Origin: Oscheius onirici
Taxonomy: Eukaryota > Nematoda > Chromadorea > Rhabditida > Rhabditidae
Reading direction: 5' to 3'
Length of the DNA stretch: 64,000 nt
Assembly: GCA_932521025.1 (NCBI GenBank)
Contig: OW051469.1
Location: forward strand, 1,500,398-1,564,397
Under the pieces are notes generated by a model. That model had not been told where the DNA came from and searched no databases. It worked only from the letters and a program-made list of their open reading frames with translations. The translations under genes and the position numbers were made by a program. This document shows, in pieces, positions 10,257 to 20,712 of the stretch (position 1 is its first letter; the number at the start of each line of letters is the position of its first letter).

Positions 10257-11343
10257 ATCGTATGAGATTCATGGTTTTCCAGTTCTTCCGGTCGCTAATT
10301 GGAAGAAAGATGACGCAGACACTTTGCCTCATTGTTTATACGCTTCAGCTTACTGACCTTGGAGCAGTCCTGTTTACTACGGCACAAAGGGCACTACAGC
10401 CGAGTTTACTGATCTTCTGAAAGGCACATCCGTGTCTCGTTTATTTACGTTCACTTTGAGACTTATTCTAAACATCTGTCGGCCAGTCTTAAACAGCGCT
10501 TCCGGCCTCTTTCGGCGGTTTATCTTAAAGTCCAAGACCATTCCACTCAGAAAACATTTTTCGACGAAAAAATCTGATTTTCTTCTTCCTTTTGTTGTCT
10601 TCGTGTTTGTTGCCCATTAGATCTCAGATTTTCCACTTTCTCACTAAATATCGTCATTTTTCAGTTTCTTTACAATTTTTAGTAAAAAAAAGAGTACCGT
10701 TTCGAATTTCGGAAGTTTGAATTCGCGGCAAACCGCAAGTTTAGGAATTGGCGCGTACTTCAAAATTCGCCCAATTTTACTCGACGGACGGAAACAAAGG
10801 CAAAAAAGTTGGTGAAATGTCAACAAATTCAAACAAATCCGTATTTGGTATCATTCGACGAGAAAAAGACACCTGTCTCCTCCATTCCACTGAGAAATGC
10901 TGTTTTCGACGAAAAAAAATCTGCATTTCTTCTTCTTTTTGATCTACCACTCATATCTCGATGGAAGACAGAACTTTGTCCGGAAGCGCAGTTGCTTCCT
11001 CCTCTCGCACTCGGCTATATGATCCAACTCATTATATCTGGGCCCTCGTGTCCCTGTGACTCTTTTACACAGCTGTGTGGTGTCTCTCTTTCTCACTCTC
11101 TCTCGAACTCGATCGATTAATTGTCGGGCGAACTTTCAATGTCCGAGAGTCTCGGGCAGAGAAGAGGGAATCACATTGGTCCCACCTTTTTTTAGGGGCC
11201 CGGGAGGCTATGGGGAGAACGCACCCTCTCGCCCCTGTTCCTCCTATATTCGTACTTTCACCGGCACGTTTTTTCTTGGAATTCGTGTTCATCAATCTCC
11301 AGGATATTCGTCTTTCCGGGGCTGTCCCGCCCCTTTGATTTGA
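10257..11343. other. Spacer downstream of the phosphatase array
   Basis: Contains the 3' UTR of copy D, the dispersed repeat at 10722-10834 and short open frames without recognisable features. I see no supported gene. Confidence 0.5.
10722..10834 (+). repeat. Dispersed repeat, second copy
   Basis: Partner of 1126-1248, same orientation and similar position relative to a phosphatase gene. The middle (CGACGGACGGAAA and flanks) is best conserved; this copy is about ten bases shorter near its left end. Confidence 0.8.
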
Positions 11344-12480
11344 GACCCTGTTGCAATAGCTTATGCTAATGAGCAGAGATTGCTTTACCAGATAACTCTA
11401 TCCCCGTCGCTCGGAATTTCGTCAGAATTTGTAACTCTGACTCTCTCTCTCTGTTCGGCTCATAGTTGTGCCTGGTCAAGATTTCAATATCCACAGGCGT
11501 TCCACTACTGTCAAAGTTCCATGAAGCCACCATCCCTTTGTTGTCTGTTCATAGAGTTTTCCGAAAAAGTCTTGGCCTTATATTTTTCTTTCGTTCCGAG
11601 GCCCTTTATTCCACTGATTATCACAGTCTTTGTTCTTCTTTTCAAAGACGATTTCGTCGCTGCTTGACCAGTTGACTGGCTGCCACGGAGCGGAGGGTCA
11701 GAGTCATAGTCGATTTGCTTGTCGAGAAACAGGAAAAGTTCACCAAGGTTCTTTCTATTCGATTCATGTCCTGGATGGGAATCTTCCCCACTTCCGCCAC
11801 TTCCAGTCATTTTTTTTCAGTCCATGACTTCTTCGATGGAGAAGATACTTTGGCCTAGTCCTCCATCAGTTGTTAGTGACTAATAATGTCATCAGTTTAT
11901 TTTTTTAGCGTTTTCTGTTCCTCAGTATTCAACGCTTCCACAGCCAAAAGTTTCCCCTTTTTAGCAAAAGGACCGAAATTCCCGAACTGACCAAATGATC
12001 CTTTATCCTTTCCTTCACTCTCAACCTTTTGTAGACATTAGGAAACTCTCTGTCATGGACAGTCCAGCTGTTTACGCTAGTTTTTGACTCATAAGACTCG
12101 CAGCGGCTCCCTTTTTCATCAGTTTCTTCGCCCAGCTGCGAGGAAAGCCATGACTTTGTCAACGAAATTTGTGCGTTTCTTATCCCTCTCTTCGTCAGTT
12201 ACAGTCCATAAACATATCTGCATCATTTCGCAGAGTTTTCATCACAAAACCTCTCAGCTATAAATTTCACCTTTTTCTTCGAAATCTCTGCTTCTCTCAG
12301 CCTTTCTTCGCGTTTCTCGGATAACCAAAAAAAGTTTTCCAAATGACTCATCAAGCTTTCTGGCACACGGGTGCGGAAGATATGTAAGACAGATAGGCAA
12401 AACTTAAACTTTGCGACATTGGCTCTCTCTCCCTCATGAGCGAAGCTGGTCCCGAAGATGATCGCCTCATCAATCACTGC
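11344..12480 (-). pseudogene. Possible decayed protein-coding gene
   Basis: Several minus-strand stretches read like protein but do not join in frame. They are a basic helical segment at about 12240-12350 (EKREERLREAEISKKKVKF), VTDEERDKKRTNFVDKVMAF at about 12130-12200, GSFGQFGNFGPFAKKGKL at about 11940-12000, IPIQDMNRIERTLVNF at about 11725-11785 and WNFDSSGTPVDIEILTRHNY at about 11460-11525, the last in a frame open for 57 codons to a TAG near 11344. Stops and frame changes separate them, and no consistent splice chain could be found. Either a pseudogene or a gene whose introns I could not place. Family not recognised. Confidence 0.3.
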
Positions 12481-12712
12481 TCATTGTCTAAAGAGATCTC
12501 TCTCATTCCTGCTCTCTGTTTATTTCTGATTTCTTTAAAAAAAACAAAGTTCAGATCCGGTGTAGCCACGGAGGCCGAGAAGCCACGTAGCCACTCCCTT
12601 TTTAGCTCAAAGCCATCGGGCCGAACAGGTCAGTTTTTCTGTCCCTCTGTTAAAACAGAAAACTTTCAGGGCCGGCCAAGTGCCTACGGATCTGGCTCCC
12701 TCGAAGCCGCGA

Positions 12713-15700
12713 ATGGCGGCGCGAGAACGCGTCTTTGCCATCTTGGCTGTCATCTTTTTTCTACTAGCTATAGCTCTTTTGGCCGCTTTCCTATATTTAT
12801 ATTTTACTACACGTCAAGAAGAAGTCTGCATGACACCGGGATGCATCCGAACAGGTCAGTCAGCTCCTTTTTTCAGTACTTCCGGGGCTGTTGCCTCTCT
12901 GACACGAAGAGTGAGATTGCCCCTGCGGCTAAATCTGATGAGCAATGAGGTTACTGGCAAAAGACGGACCTCCGAGCATGATTGAGGCCAGCAGAGAGAC
13001 AAAAGAGAGGGGGACAGAAGAAAAACAGCTGTGAAGTCACCTGAACCTTTCCAGTCTATGACCTATGTGTCAGGCTCTTAATCACCCTTTGATCAATAGT
13101 CAGTCACGTTGTACACAGATCGACGTCATCAGTAGGCAGTCAGAGAGACTGAGAGACTGGATCAAAACTGAGAAAACCTTTTCAGCTTCTGTAATATTGT
13201 CTTCTATGAACTCTACAGTAGACCCGTGCGTTGATTTTTACGAGTACGCATGCGGTCTCTGGATTAAGGTAATTTCACAGTCTCTCTTTCAATACCGAAC
13301 TCTCCAGAATCATCCGATACCTGACGACGCGCCGAGTGTCTCAAATTTCGAAAATCTCGGTCAAGATTTGGAATTTGCTCTGAAAGAGCTACTGGAGGAT
13401 AAGACGGGTCGTGACGAGGCTCTGGACACGAAGTCGGCCATTGGAAAGGCCAAGTTCTTCTACAGGCTTTGTCTTAATGAGTGTGAGTCGAAAATCTTAC
13501 TTCTGTACCGCATTTTGGTTCAAAGTCAGCTATAATTCTATTCATTCATTCGAATCACGGGCCGAGTAGCGCAAGGTCGTTGTTGTCACCGCGCGAGAGA
13601 TTACGGTGGTGACTTTCTGGTAAAGTGAGACAGAGACGAACAAAAATTTTCAGCAGAAATTTTCGACAACTGGAGAGAAACATTCGACGAGGTGGTCAAG
13701 TCTTTCGGAGGATGGCCCTCTCTCGGACATTCTCTTCATCCCGATACTACTATCGAGCGACTATACGGTAAGTTCTGGTTCTTTCATCTTTTGGAAGTAT
13801 TTTTTAGCCGATATGGTTGCAAAATTCCGAGCAGATTCGCTCTTCAAGGCAACAGTTCAACCGGATGACAAGAATTCGGAGAAACATGTCCTGTTGGTAA
13901 GTCTCGTTCCTACAGTAAGGTACTGTAACCGTACGGCCGCAGGTTACTGTTGCTTTGAATATTGGTCGTGTACTGTAGCTTCTGGTTCTTATCCTAAAAT
14001 TTGGCTGCTCTCCTCTGATCGTTCTGCCCAAGCTCTGACCCTCGTTCATGCAGTAACCGTCTGGCCGCAGGTTACTATAGCTTTGACTATCGGTAGCGTA
14101 CTGTAGCTTCTGGTGCTTATCCTAAAATTTTGGGCTCTGACTATTCAGACCATTCTAGAAGCAGTCAGGCCCAATTTCCAGTAAAAACATGGTTAAACTT
14201 TTGATATTTTATTGTGTCCTGGTTACTGTACCTTTTTTTGATCTTATCCTAAAATGGACCGAGTAGACAGGAAAAACCACGCTTACTGAAGGTTTTAGCT
14301 TGGTATGCTAGCCGGATTACTGTATCTTTTTGATCTTATCCTAAAATTGTTCGAGTAGACAGAACCTCTGCCATTCCAATCTATCTCTCTTCCAGATCGA
14401 TCAACCGGCTCTGAACCTCTTCGCTCGTGATTTTTACGTCTTGGCCGAGAATGAAGAACGTCTTGCTTACATGACACTCATTCGGGACGTCCTGGTTCTT
14501 CTCAATGCCGAGCCAATGAGAGCAACTCGCGACGCTGAGGAAATCATCGAGTTTGAGACTGCACTGGCCAATGTTTGTTCATTTTTCATACTTTTCACCA
14601 AAATTGAGTTCAGATCACGATGGCTGACGAGCAGCGCCACGACATTGCCGAACTGTACACGAAAATGAGCCTCGGGGATATGAAACGAATGCTGCCAAAT
14701 TTCGACTGGCTTGTCTTCTTCAATAACGTCTTCCAGGAGATTCGGAATAAGGTAGGCTCCCTTCTTCCTGATTTCTCTCCAAAAGGGCCGGAGTAAATAG
14801 AGTCACCGAAAACTTGACTTAATTGAATCGGAGATTTTTGAGTTCCGGACGAGAGGAAATGAATCGCAACAGACTTTAAATAGACTGCACTGGGTGGGGA
14901 GAGTCACAAGCTTTTTTTACTCAAAAAAAATCACAATTTCTGAATTCATTTTTTTTTGACGGGCACTTTTGAACGAAATCGAAAAGAGGTCGTTGGCAGT
15001 TCCGTGAGAGACCGTACGGATACGAGACGGGGAATCTTCGACTGTAGGTTTCACATTTCAAACCTGACTGGCGAATAAACGGGAGATGTAAAATTCTAGA
15101 GAAAGACACAGATAAACAGAGAGTCAAAGAGACATACATATTAATTTCCAGGACGCCTCCCCAATCCAGTTCAATGAGAAGACAGAAGTCGTCGTCTACG
15201 GCGTAGAATTCCTGAAAAGACTGGATGTTCTCCTTCCAAAATTTGATAAGAGGTTTTTTTCTATAAAATCCAATCACAATAATCTTCCAGAAAGATCATA
15301 AACTACCTGGAATGGTGCTGGTTCTTCAAGACCATGTTGCGCGACCTGCCGGATCCTTTTGCCCTGACCATTTTCAAGTTCTACAAAACTTTGAATTGTT
15401 AGTTTTTTTTTTGAAATTAATTCAGTCAAATTTAGTGATGAACGTGCAAAAAGTTCGCTGGCACGGTTGCGTGACGCGGATAAATTCTCTGATGCCGATG
15501 GCAACATCCTCCATCTACGTTCAGCATCATTTCGATCACGAGGCCAAGGAACAGGTTAATCTCATTTTTAATAGCGATTTCTCATCTTAATCCAAAGAAA
15601 AGTATTCATGAGATGTTTCACAAAAAGCAAAAACATTTTACTTGCGTAGGGCTCGAACCAGAGTTGTACTGCTTTGCAATCGGACCTCTTACCGACTGCG

Positions 15701-18314
15701 CCATTCGAGACAAGCCGCGGAGGATTTCAGGTCGAGTATTTGGACCCAAAGACTTTCTCCGCCTTTTTTTTAATGAGTTCTTCAGGTGGAAGAGATGATC
15801 TCGCTCATCATGGAAGCTTTCGTCGATCTGTTAGTCACTGAAGACTGGCTCACTCCCGAAACCAAAGACTTTGCCAAACAAAAGGTCCGAACAATGAAGC
15901 AGAAGATTGGCTATCCAGATTACTTGAATGATTCAACGGCTGTGGATAGAGAGTACGCCATGTTTCAGGTTATTTCTCCATAGAAAACATGGGAAAATGA
16001 GTTTAGGTCTATCGAGGAGGGTACTACAAGACAAAATTCCAATTTTATGAACAATATCAACGGGATGTTTTGGAGAGAATCAATCAGCCTGTGGATCGTG
16101 AGAGGTATGGTCTGACTCTCTGTCAGACATGACGAACCTGGCCGAAAACGCGCCGGCCAGGTTGAACCAGGTTTCGGGGCTCGGATCGCGGCGGGACCCT
16201 CGCAGCGGGTTACTTAGCATATCGAAGAAAACTTCATTTTTCTTTTATTATTATAGATTTTTTTTCTTTTTTTCGTTGCAACACGTTATAAAGATACCAA
16301 CATTGACAATAAAATAATAAATCTACAAGAAAAATGGAGTTTTGTTCGACTTGCTACAGTAACCCGCCGCGAGGGTCCCGCCGCGATCCGAGCCCCCAGC
16401 CTGGCCAGGTTGGGCCAGGTTTGGCGCGTAGTTTGCAACCTAGCCTGGCCGGCCAGGTTTGCCATTACCGTCTCTGTCACTCCCTTTTTTTGAACAAACC
16501 CCAAAGCACTCTTGGCCTCTCTTTTGCAAGACGCACCCATCCCCCGATTTGGCCACTTTGCCCCCGCATTCGTGGACTACCGTATCCGATTATTAACCTC
16601 GTTATTGCAGATGGGTAGCTGGAGCGGCTCTCGTCAATGCCTTCTATAGTCCGAACACCAACGAGATCAGTGAGCGATAAGAGTAAAAGAAAGGTGTAAA
16701 CAGAACATGTTTAGTCTTCCCAGCTGGAATCCTTCAGCCAGTCTTCTATAGCAAAGACTTCCCAAGCTCCATGAACTTTGGCGGAATTGGCGTCGTCATC
16801 GGACACGAAATTACTCACGGATTTGATGACAGAGGTAATTTTAGACTGGATACCGTATACTACTTTTTAGGACGATTGTACGACAACTTGGGAAACATCA
16901 GACAGTGGTGGGACAATGTGACCATTGCGAAGTTTGAGGAGAAGGCTGAATGTATTGAGAAGCAGTACTCGGAGTATCTTTTGGAACAAATCTCAATGAA
17001 AATCAACGGAAGATCGACAAAGGGCGAGAATATTGCAGATAACGGTGGATTGAAGCAGGCTTACAAGTGGGAAAATAGGATGTGGAAGTAATCAGAAGAA
17101 TTTTTAGGGCTTACAAAAAGTACGAGAAGCAGCACACTCTTCCACCAACATTGCCTGGAGTAAATCTGACTCATGATCAACTTTTCTTCTTGAACTATGC
17201 TCAGGTTTGTGTCAGAGGGACAGAGAAATTTTTGTGTTTTTTTTTACTTTTGATTCTTTTGATTGTTTTACATTTTCTGGATTGGAGGCCGGGATATCTG
17301 GGAAAAATAATGTGAACACAATTTGTTCAGTGATTTGCTAGTGGTAGACAGGGCCGGCCCGACTGGGCCCGGTCTCGTCGGACCGGGATCGGACCAAAAA
17401 TGACTCAAAATGAAGATTTCATTACAAACCCTCTCCGCGGGCCGGAGATTTCAGGCCCGGGCCTCAACTTTCAGGCCCAAGCCCGGCCATGTCTAGCTAG
17501 AGGCACGAGTTACGCCACAATTTATGCAAACTTACGCACCAGATATTCGCCCATCCCTGTTCGGGAAGTTTTGGAAGAAAGTGCGTTACCATTTGAATCT
17601 GGTGATTCGCAGACCATGATCGGACTAGAAAGAGCTCTGCGAAGTAGGTAACGAATGGTCTGGCAAAAAATAAGAGTAGGGAACTATACTGTTTTTGGCA
17701 AAACGGTTCTGGCCTGATTTTTTGTCATTTCAGCCCTTTTTTGGATCAGTCTAGACCAGTTGGTTTTGATCATGGTTTTCGATTTTGGATCAGTCTGGTC
17801 CTCCGGGATGGCTACCGGTGAAAAAGGTGGTTTCCAAGCAAGTCGCTCGATGAGAAAGATTACTTTTCGGAAAAGGTTTTCAATAGTAGCTTTAATTTTT
17901 CTCGACGAAAGAAACAATATGGGTCAGCAGACCACAAACAAGATCACTAAAATTGAGAGAGAGCTTCAAGACAACTGGTTCGAACATGGTGGGGCGCGTC
18001 ACCAATAAAATACGTACGTGATGGGAGATAAATCTATAAATGGGGAAAAGGCGGGAAATGAAAGACCGTAGGGAACTAACTATAGAAAAGTATAGTCTAT
18101 GTATACCTTTTTAAGTAACAAAAAAAAGCAATTTCAGATCTGGTGCGGAACGATGAACGACAAGGAAGCCATCAGAAAACTGCGAACATCAGAGCATTCC
18201 CCCGGTCCCATCCGAGTCAAAGGCCCTTTGAGTAATTCTAAAGATTTCGCCCGAGCCTACCACTGTCCCGTCGGAAGTCCGATGAATCCGAAAGAGAAGT
18301 GTCGAGTCTGGTAA
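12713..18314 (+). CDS. Neprilysin-like M13 zinc metallopeptidase
   Basis: Type II membrane endopeptidase expected to cleave small peptides outside the cell. Seventeen exons: 12713-12854, 13186-13268, 13308-13482, 13654-13767, 13808-13896, 14396-14572, 14614-14751, 15152-15252, 15291-15397, 15436-15554, 15786-15968, 16007-16104, 16611-16669, 16715-16834, 16871-17066, 17108-17204, 18138-18314. All phases agree, giving about 724 residues, normal for the family. A transmembrane helix lies at about residues 7-30, followed by the CMTPGC and [13 protein letters not shown] cysteines. The substrate motif is NAFY (usual NAYY). Zinc ligands are HEITH at 559-563 and Glu621 in GENIADNGG, with Asp625. The C-terminus is CRVW, as in neprilysins. 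The start ATG follows a TTTCAG acceptor at 12669. Introns hold a tRNA-like insertion, repeated GTTACTGTAGC motifs and a dispersed coding-like fragment. Which neprilysin paralogue it is cannot be told. Confidence 0.93.
13915..14352. repeat. GGTTACTGTAGCTTT / TTATCCTAAAATT repeats in a neprilysin intron
   Basis: The intron between 13896 and 14396 carries several copies of a unit containing GTTACTGTAGCTTY followed by CTTATCCTAAAATTT. The same words occur at 8769-8900 and, inverted (TACAGTAACCC, TTTTAGGATAAG), at 33380-33890. They are a dispersed intronic repeat, not an exon. Confidence 0.6.
15643..15714 (-). repeat. tRNA-derived insertion (SINE-like) in a neprilysin intron
   Basis: Read on the minus strand it has an A-box-like TGGCGCAGTCGGTAAGAGG and a B-box GGTTCGAGCC at tRNA spacing. 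The anticodon and T stems do not pair properly, so it is not a functional tRNA gene. A relative with the same A-box lies at 24541. Confidence 0.5.
16130..16480. repeat. Imperfect inverted repeat with CCTGGCC arms in a neprilysin intron
   Basis: The left part carries GGCCAGGTTGAACCAGG and GGATCGCGGCGGGACCCTCG; the right part, from about 16362, carries CGAGGGTCCCGCCGCGATCC and CCTGGCCAGGTTGG. The arms are complementary around an AT-rich centre. Probably a small inverted-repeat transposon filling the intron 16105-16610. Confidence 0.65.
17559..17623 (+). repeat. Dispersed coding-like fragment, second copy
   Basis: Relative of 9989-10054, ending GACCATGATCGG in both. It sits in the last neprilysin intron, next to a GGGCCGG-rich palindromic patch at 17345-17490. 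It reads [19 protein letters not shown], followed by a continued open frame. Confidence 0.5.
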
Positions 18315-19283
18315 TGTTGTATACTGTAGTCTGAAGAGTTCTATCCTCTTTTCCCACTCATTGATCTACCGTACCCGTGATTGTACCGTACGTCGCTGAC
18401 ACCCAGTTTTCATTGTTATTCTCCTTTTTTTGCTTTCATCTCACTCAACAGAGTTCATCCTTGTTTTCCGTAGACTAACAATAAATCTATTATCTTTTTT
18501 TTCTCTATCCCTCTGTCTCTGTCTCTGACTCTCTGACTCTCTCTTTTTTTCTCAGTCATTCTCGCTTGTCAATTTCCACAAACAGGAAGCACAAAGATAA
18601 TGAGACGATTGAAGAGGCCCCGAGGTTTTATGACACTTCCAGAGAACAGCATATAAATGAGTCAGGTGTTCTTCATGGAAAACGACAAAATCAAACATTT
18701 TTCAGTTTACTTCTATGCAGATAAAGTCTCTCGTAAAAAAAACGCGTTCCCAGTAAATGGACAAAGTTCACAGCCACATTGCGTGACCATAATTTTGAAA
18801 AAATAAGTCGTTCATTTTCGTGTCTTCGTACGTGTTCGAGATGAAAAATGAGAACCTGAGGAAGAAGCTACCCACCTAGTACCGGAAAGAAATTTGACCC
18901 ATTTTCTTACGGGTTTAAATGACGGGAATTGTGTGTTCTGATGTCAAACTAGAAGCAACAAATTCTGCAGAGATGAAGCCCCTGCACAGAGAAGTCCAAA
19001 ATAAATTTCGTACAGATTCGAAACAGACATCCAAAATAATTTTCCCACAGATTTGAAACGAACTTCTGGTAATGGTTAACTTTTACCCCCTGAACACGTT
19101 TATTTATAACCAGTGCCCACACATAAAACCGATTCAGATTTCTCTTCTCCTTCTGAACCATTAGTGCCTGCCCTCTAGTCTCCTTGCTTCTTCATCAAGA
19201 GGCGTGGTCAACCTCAGCGTCGTCGCGACACACGCACACGCTCGGTCCTGCCCCTTCTCACCTCTTCAGCTTCACTGTAGAAA
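18315..19283. other. Spacer between neprilysin and neuropeptide genes
   Basis: Holds the neprilysin 3' UTR (AATAAA near 18480), a CTCTGTCTCTGACT simple-repeat tract at about 18510-18545 and AT-rich DNA. No gene apparent. The first exon of the neuropeptide gene is preceded by CTCTTCAG at 19262-19269, a possible trans-splice acceptor. Confidence 0.5.
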
Positions 19284-20510
19284 ATGAGCTCCGGCCAGCT
19301 GCTTCGTCTCCTTCTTCTCCTTGTTGCCCTTTTGGCTGTGGCATTGGCACGGAATAAGGTGGGTCAAGTTTTCTTTGTTTTAAAGAGAGAGGGACAGGGA
19401 CAGAAAGCCATTGCTCCCTCCAAATTCGGGTCTGCTTCGTAAAGCATTCCCCCTTTATGTGACCCATCCACTGGCTCCTCTGATTCAGGCAATGGACCCA
19501 TCTCATGGGTTCTTCCAGCACCTCTTCCCCGAAAGAGCAAGATTAAGTGCTAGTTGATAATTCTAGAGGGTGGTCGCATTCGAGGGAGTCATTAGTGTGC
19601 CCGTCTTCATAAGAAAACACAGCCTATTAGGCCAGACATTCCAAAGATTACCACCATGTTTTTTTGGGATAATTGATCTAAAATTCGAGACGAGTCCAGC
19701 TAATTGACCGCCTCCTCTCTCCTGAAGATATTTGACACTCCGAGTCGGATTCTCTCATCTTCTGCTCTGGGTGTTTATCCTCTCGGATTGAACTTTTAAC
19801 TCGCAGAGAGAGAGGGTCCTTATTCGGAAATGAACCTTCAACTCGCGAGCGGATATTCTCAGGCCCTTTCAAAAAGGACAGAACGTAGGCGCGGGAGATC
19901 TGACGGACGGAATACTAAGCAGTGTTTTGGACTCTTCCGGACAGGGTGGGAAAGCTCAACGTTTGGGTTTTTCTTTAGCTGGGGTTTGTTCAGAAGAAAT
20001 ACCGTAACCCAGTTTTCTTCGCTGCGATACTCATTGGGCAACTCAGTCAAGATGAACAGCAAAACTCCAGTTTTCGCTGCGTATATACCAAGGTTATCTG
20101 TGAACTGTGTCACGCCGTACTGAAAAGTACGCAATTGCAGTATTTTCTGGTTGACGAAAGCATTTCTAGCATTCTTTTTGATGTTCTACAAAGTTGCAGC
20201 CCTTTATCTCCTCTACAACTTTGTAGAACATCGAAAATTTGAAAAAAACTGTCTTCGTCCCGAAAAACACAATTTTTTGTCCGAGGGTTTCCTCCAATGA
20301 TACGGTGGTTTTCTGGGGTTGGAAAGACTCAAAATTCACGCTTAAATCAAATTAACTTTTTATAATTTTCAGGTCTCGGCCGTGGATCCGATGCGCTACG
20401 AGTTCTTGGCCGAGAAGAGAGACTACGGCTGGAACGACTGCGAGTTCTCACCACTGAGCTGCCTTCTTCGAAAACGACGCGAGGCCGGCTTCCCTGGCTC
20501 TCTCATCTAA
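19284..20510 (+). CDS. Allatostatin-C-type neuropeptide precursor
   Basis: Two exons, 19284-19358 and 20373-20510, encode a 70-residue prepropeptide. Residues 1-23 form a strong signal peptide (MSSGQLLRLLLLLVALLAVA). A short spacer ends in the dibasic site EKR. The predicted mature peptide is DYGWNDCEFSPLSCLL, followed by RKRR and the tail EAGFPGSLI. The core CxFxPLSC has exactly the spacing of arthropod allatostatin C (CYFNPISC), with two cysteines six residues apart that would form the disulphide ring. There is no amidation glycine, as in allatostatin C. By family analogy it should be a secreted, inhibitory, somatostatin-like peptide acting through a GPCR. The 1-kb intron carries hairpin repeats. 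AATAAA at 20564. Its 3' end converges on the polo-like kinase gene, whose own poly(A) signal is only 20 bases away. Confidence 0.82.
20179..20232. repeat. Hairpin repeat, GATGTTCTRCAAAGTTG family (copy 2)
   Basis: In the neuropeptide intron: GATGTTCTACAAAGTTGCAG, a short loop, then CTACAACTTTGTAGAACATC. Near-perfect stem of about 20 base pairs. Confidence 0.8.
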
Positions 20511-20712
20511 TTTTTCAAAAAAAAAAGATCAAGAGAGAACTATCTGTTAACCCCCTTTACACAAATAAATATGGGATATAATCTTTATTCACAGATACTT
20601 TTCGTCTACCCGGAGAGATACAGAAATTCATGTTTGGGGGGAAGGGAGACTAGGAAATTGTCAAAAGAAGAAGAGAATGAGGGACCCGTGAGAATGAGTA
20701 GATGAGAAATTA

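Noticed and set aside
12436-12948. 170-codon plus-strand open frame overlapping the start of neprilysin
   Set aside because: The transmembrane and CMTPGC segment of neprilysin is in another frame of the same DNA and splices in phase to 16 further exons; this frame has only Ser-rich, low-information sequence.
15643-15714. Functional tRNA gene on the minus strand
   Set aside because: A and B boxes are present, but the anticodon and T stems do not pair; called a tRNA-derived repeat instead. The same applies to 24541-24615.
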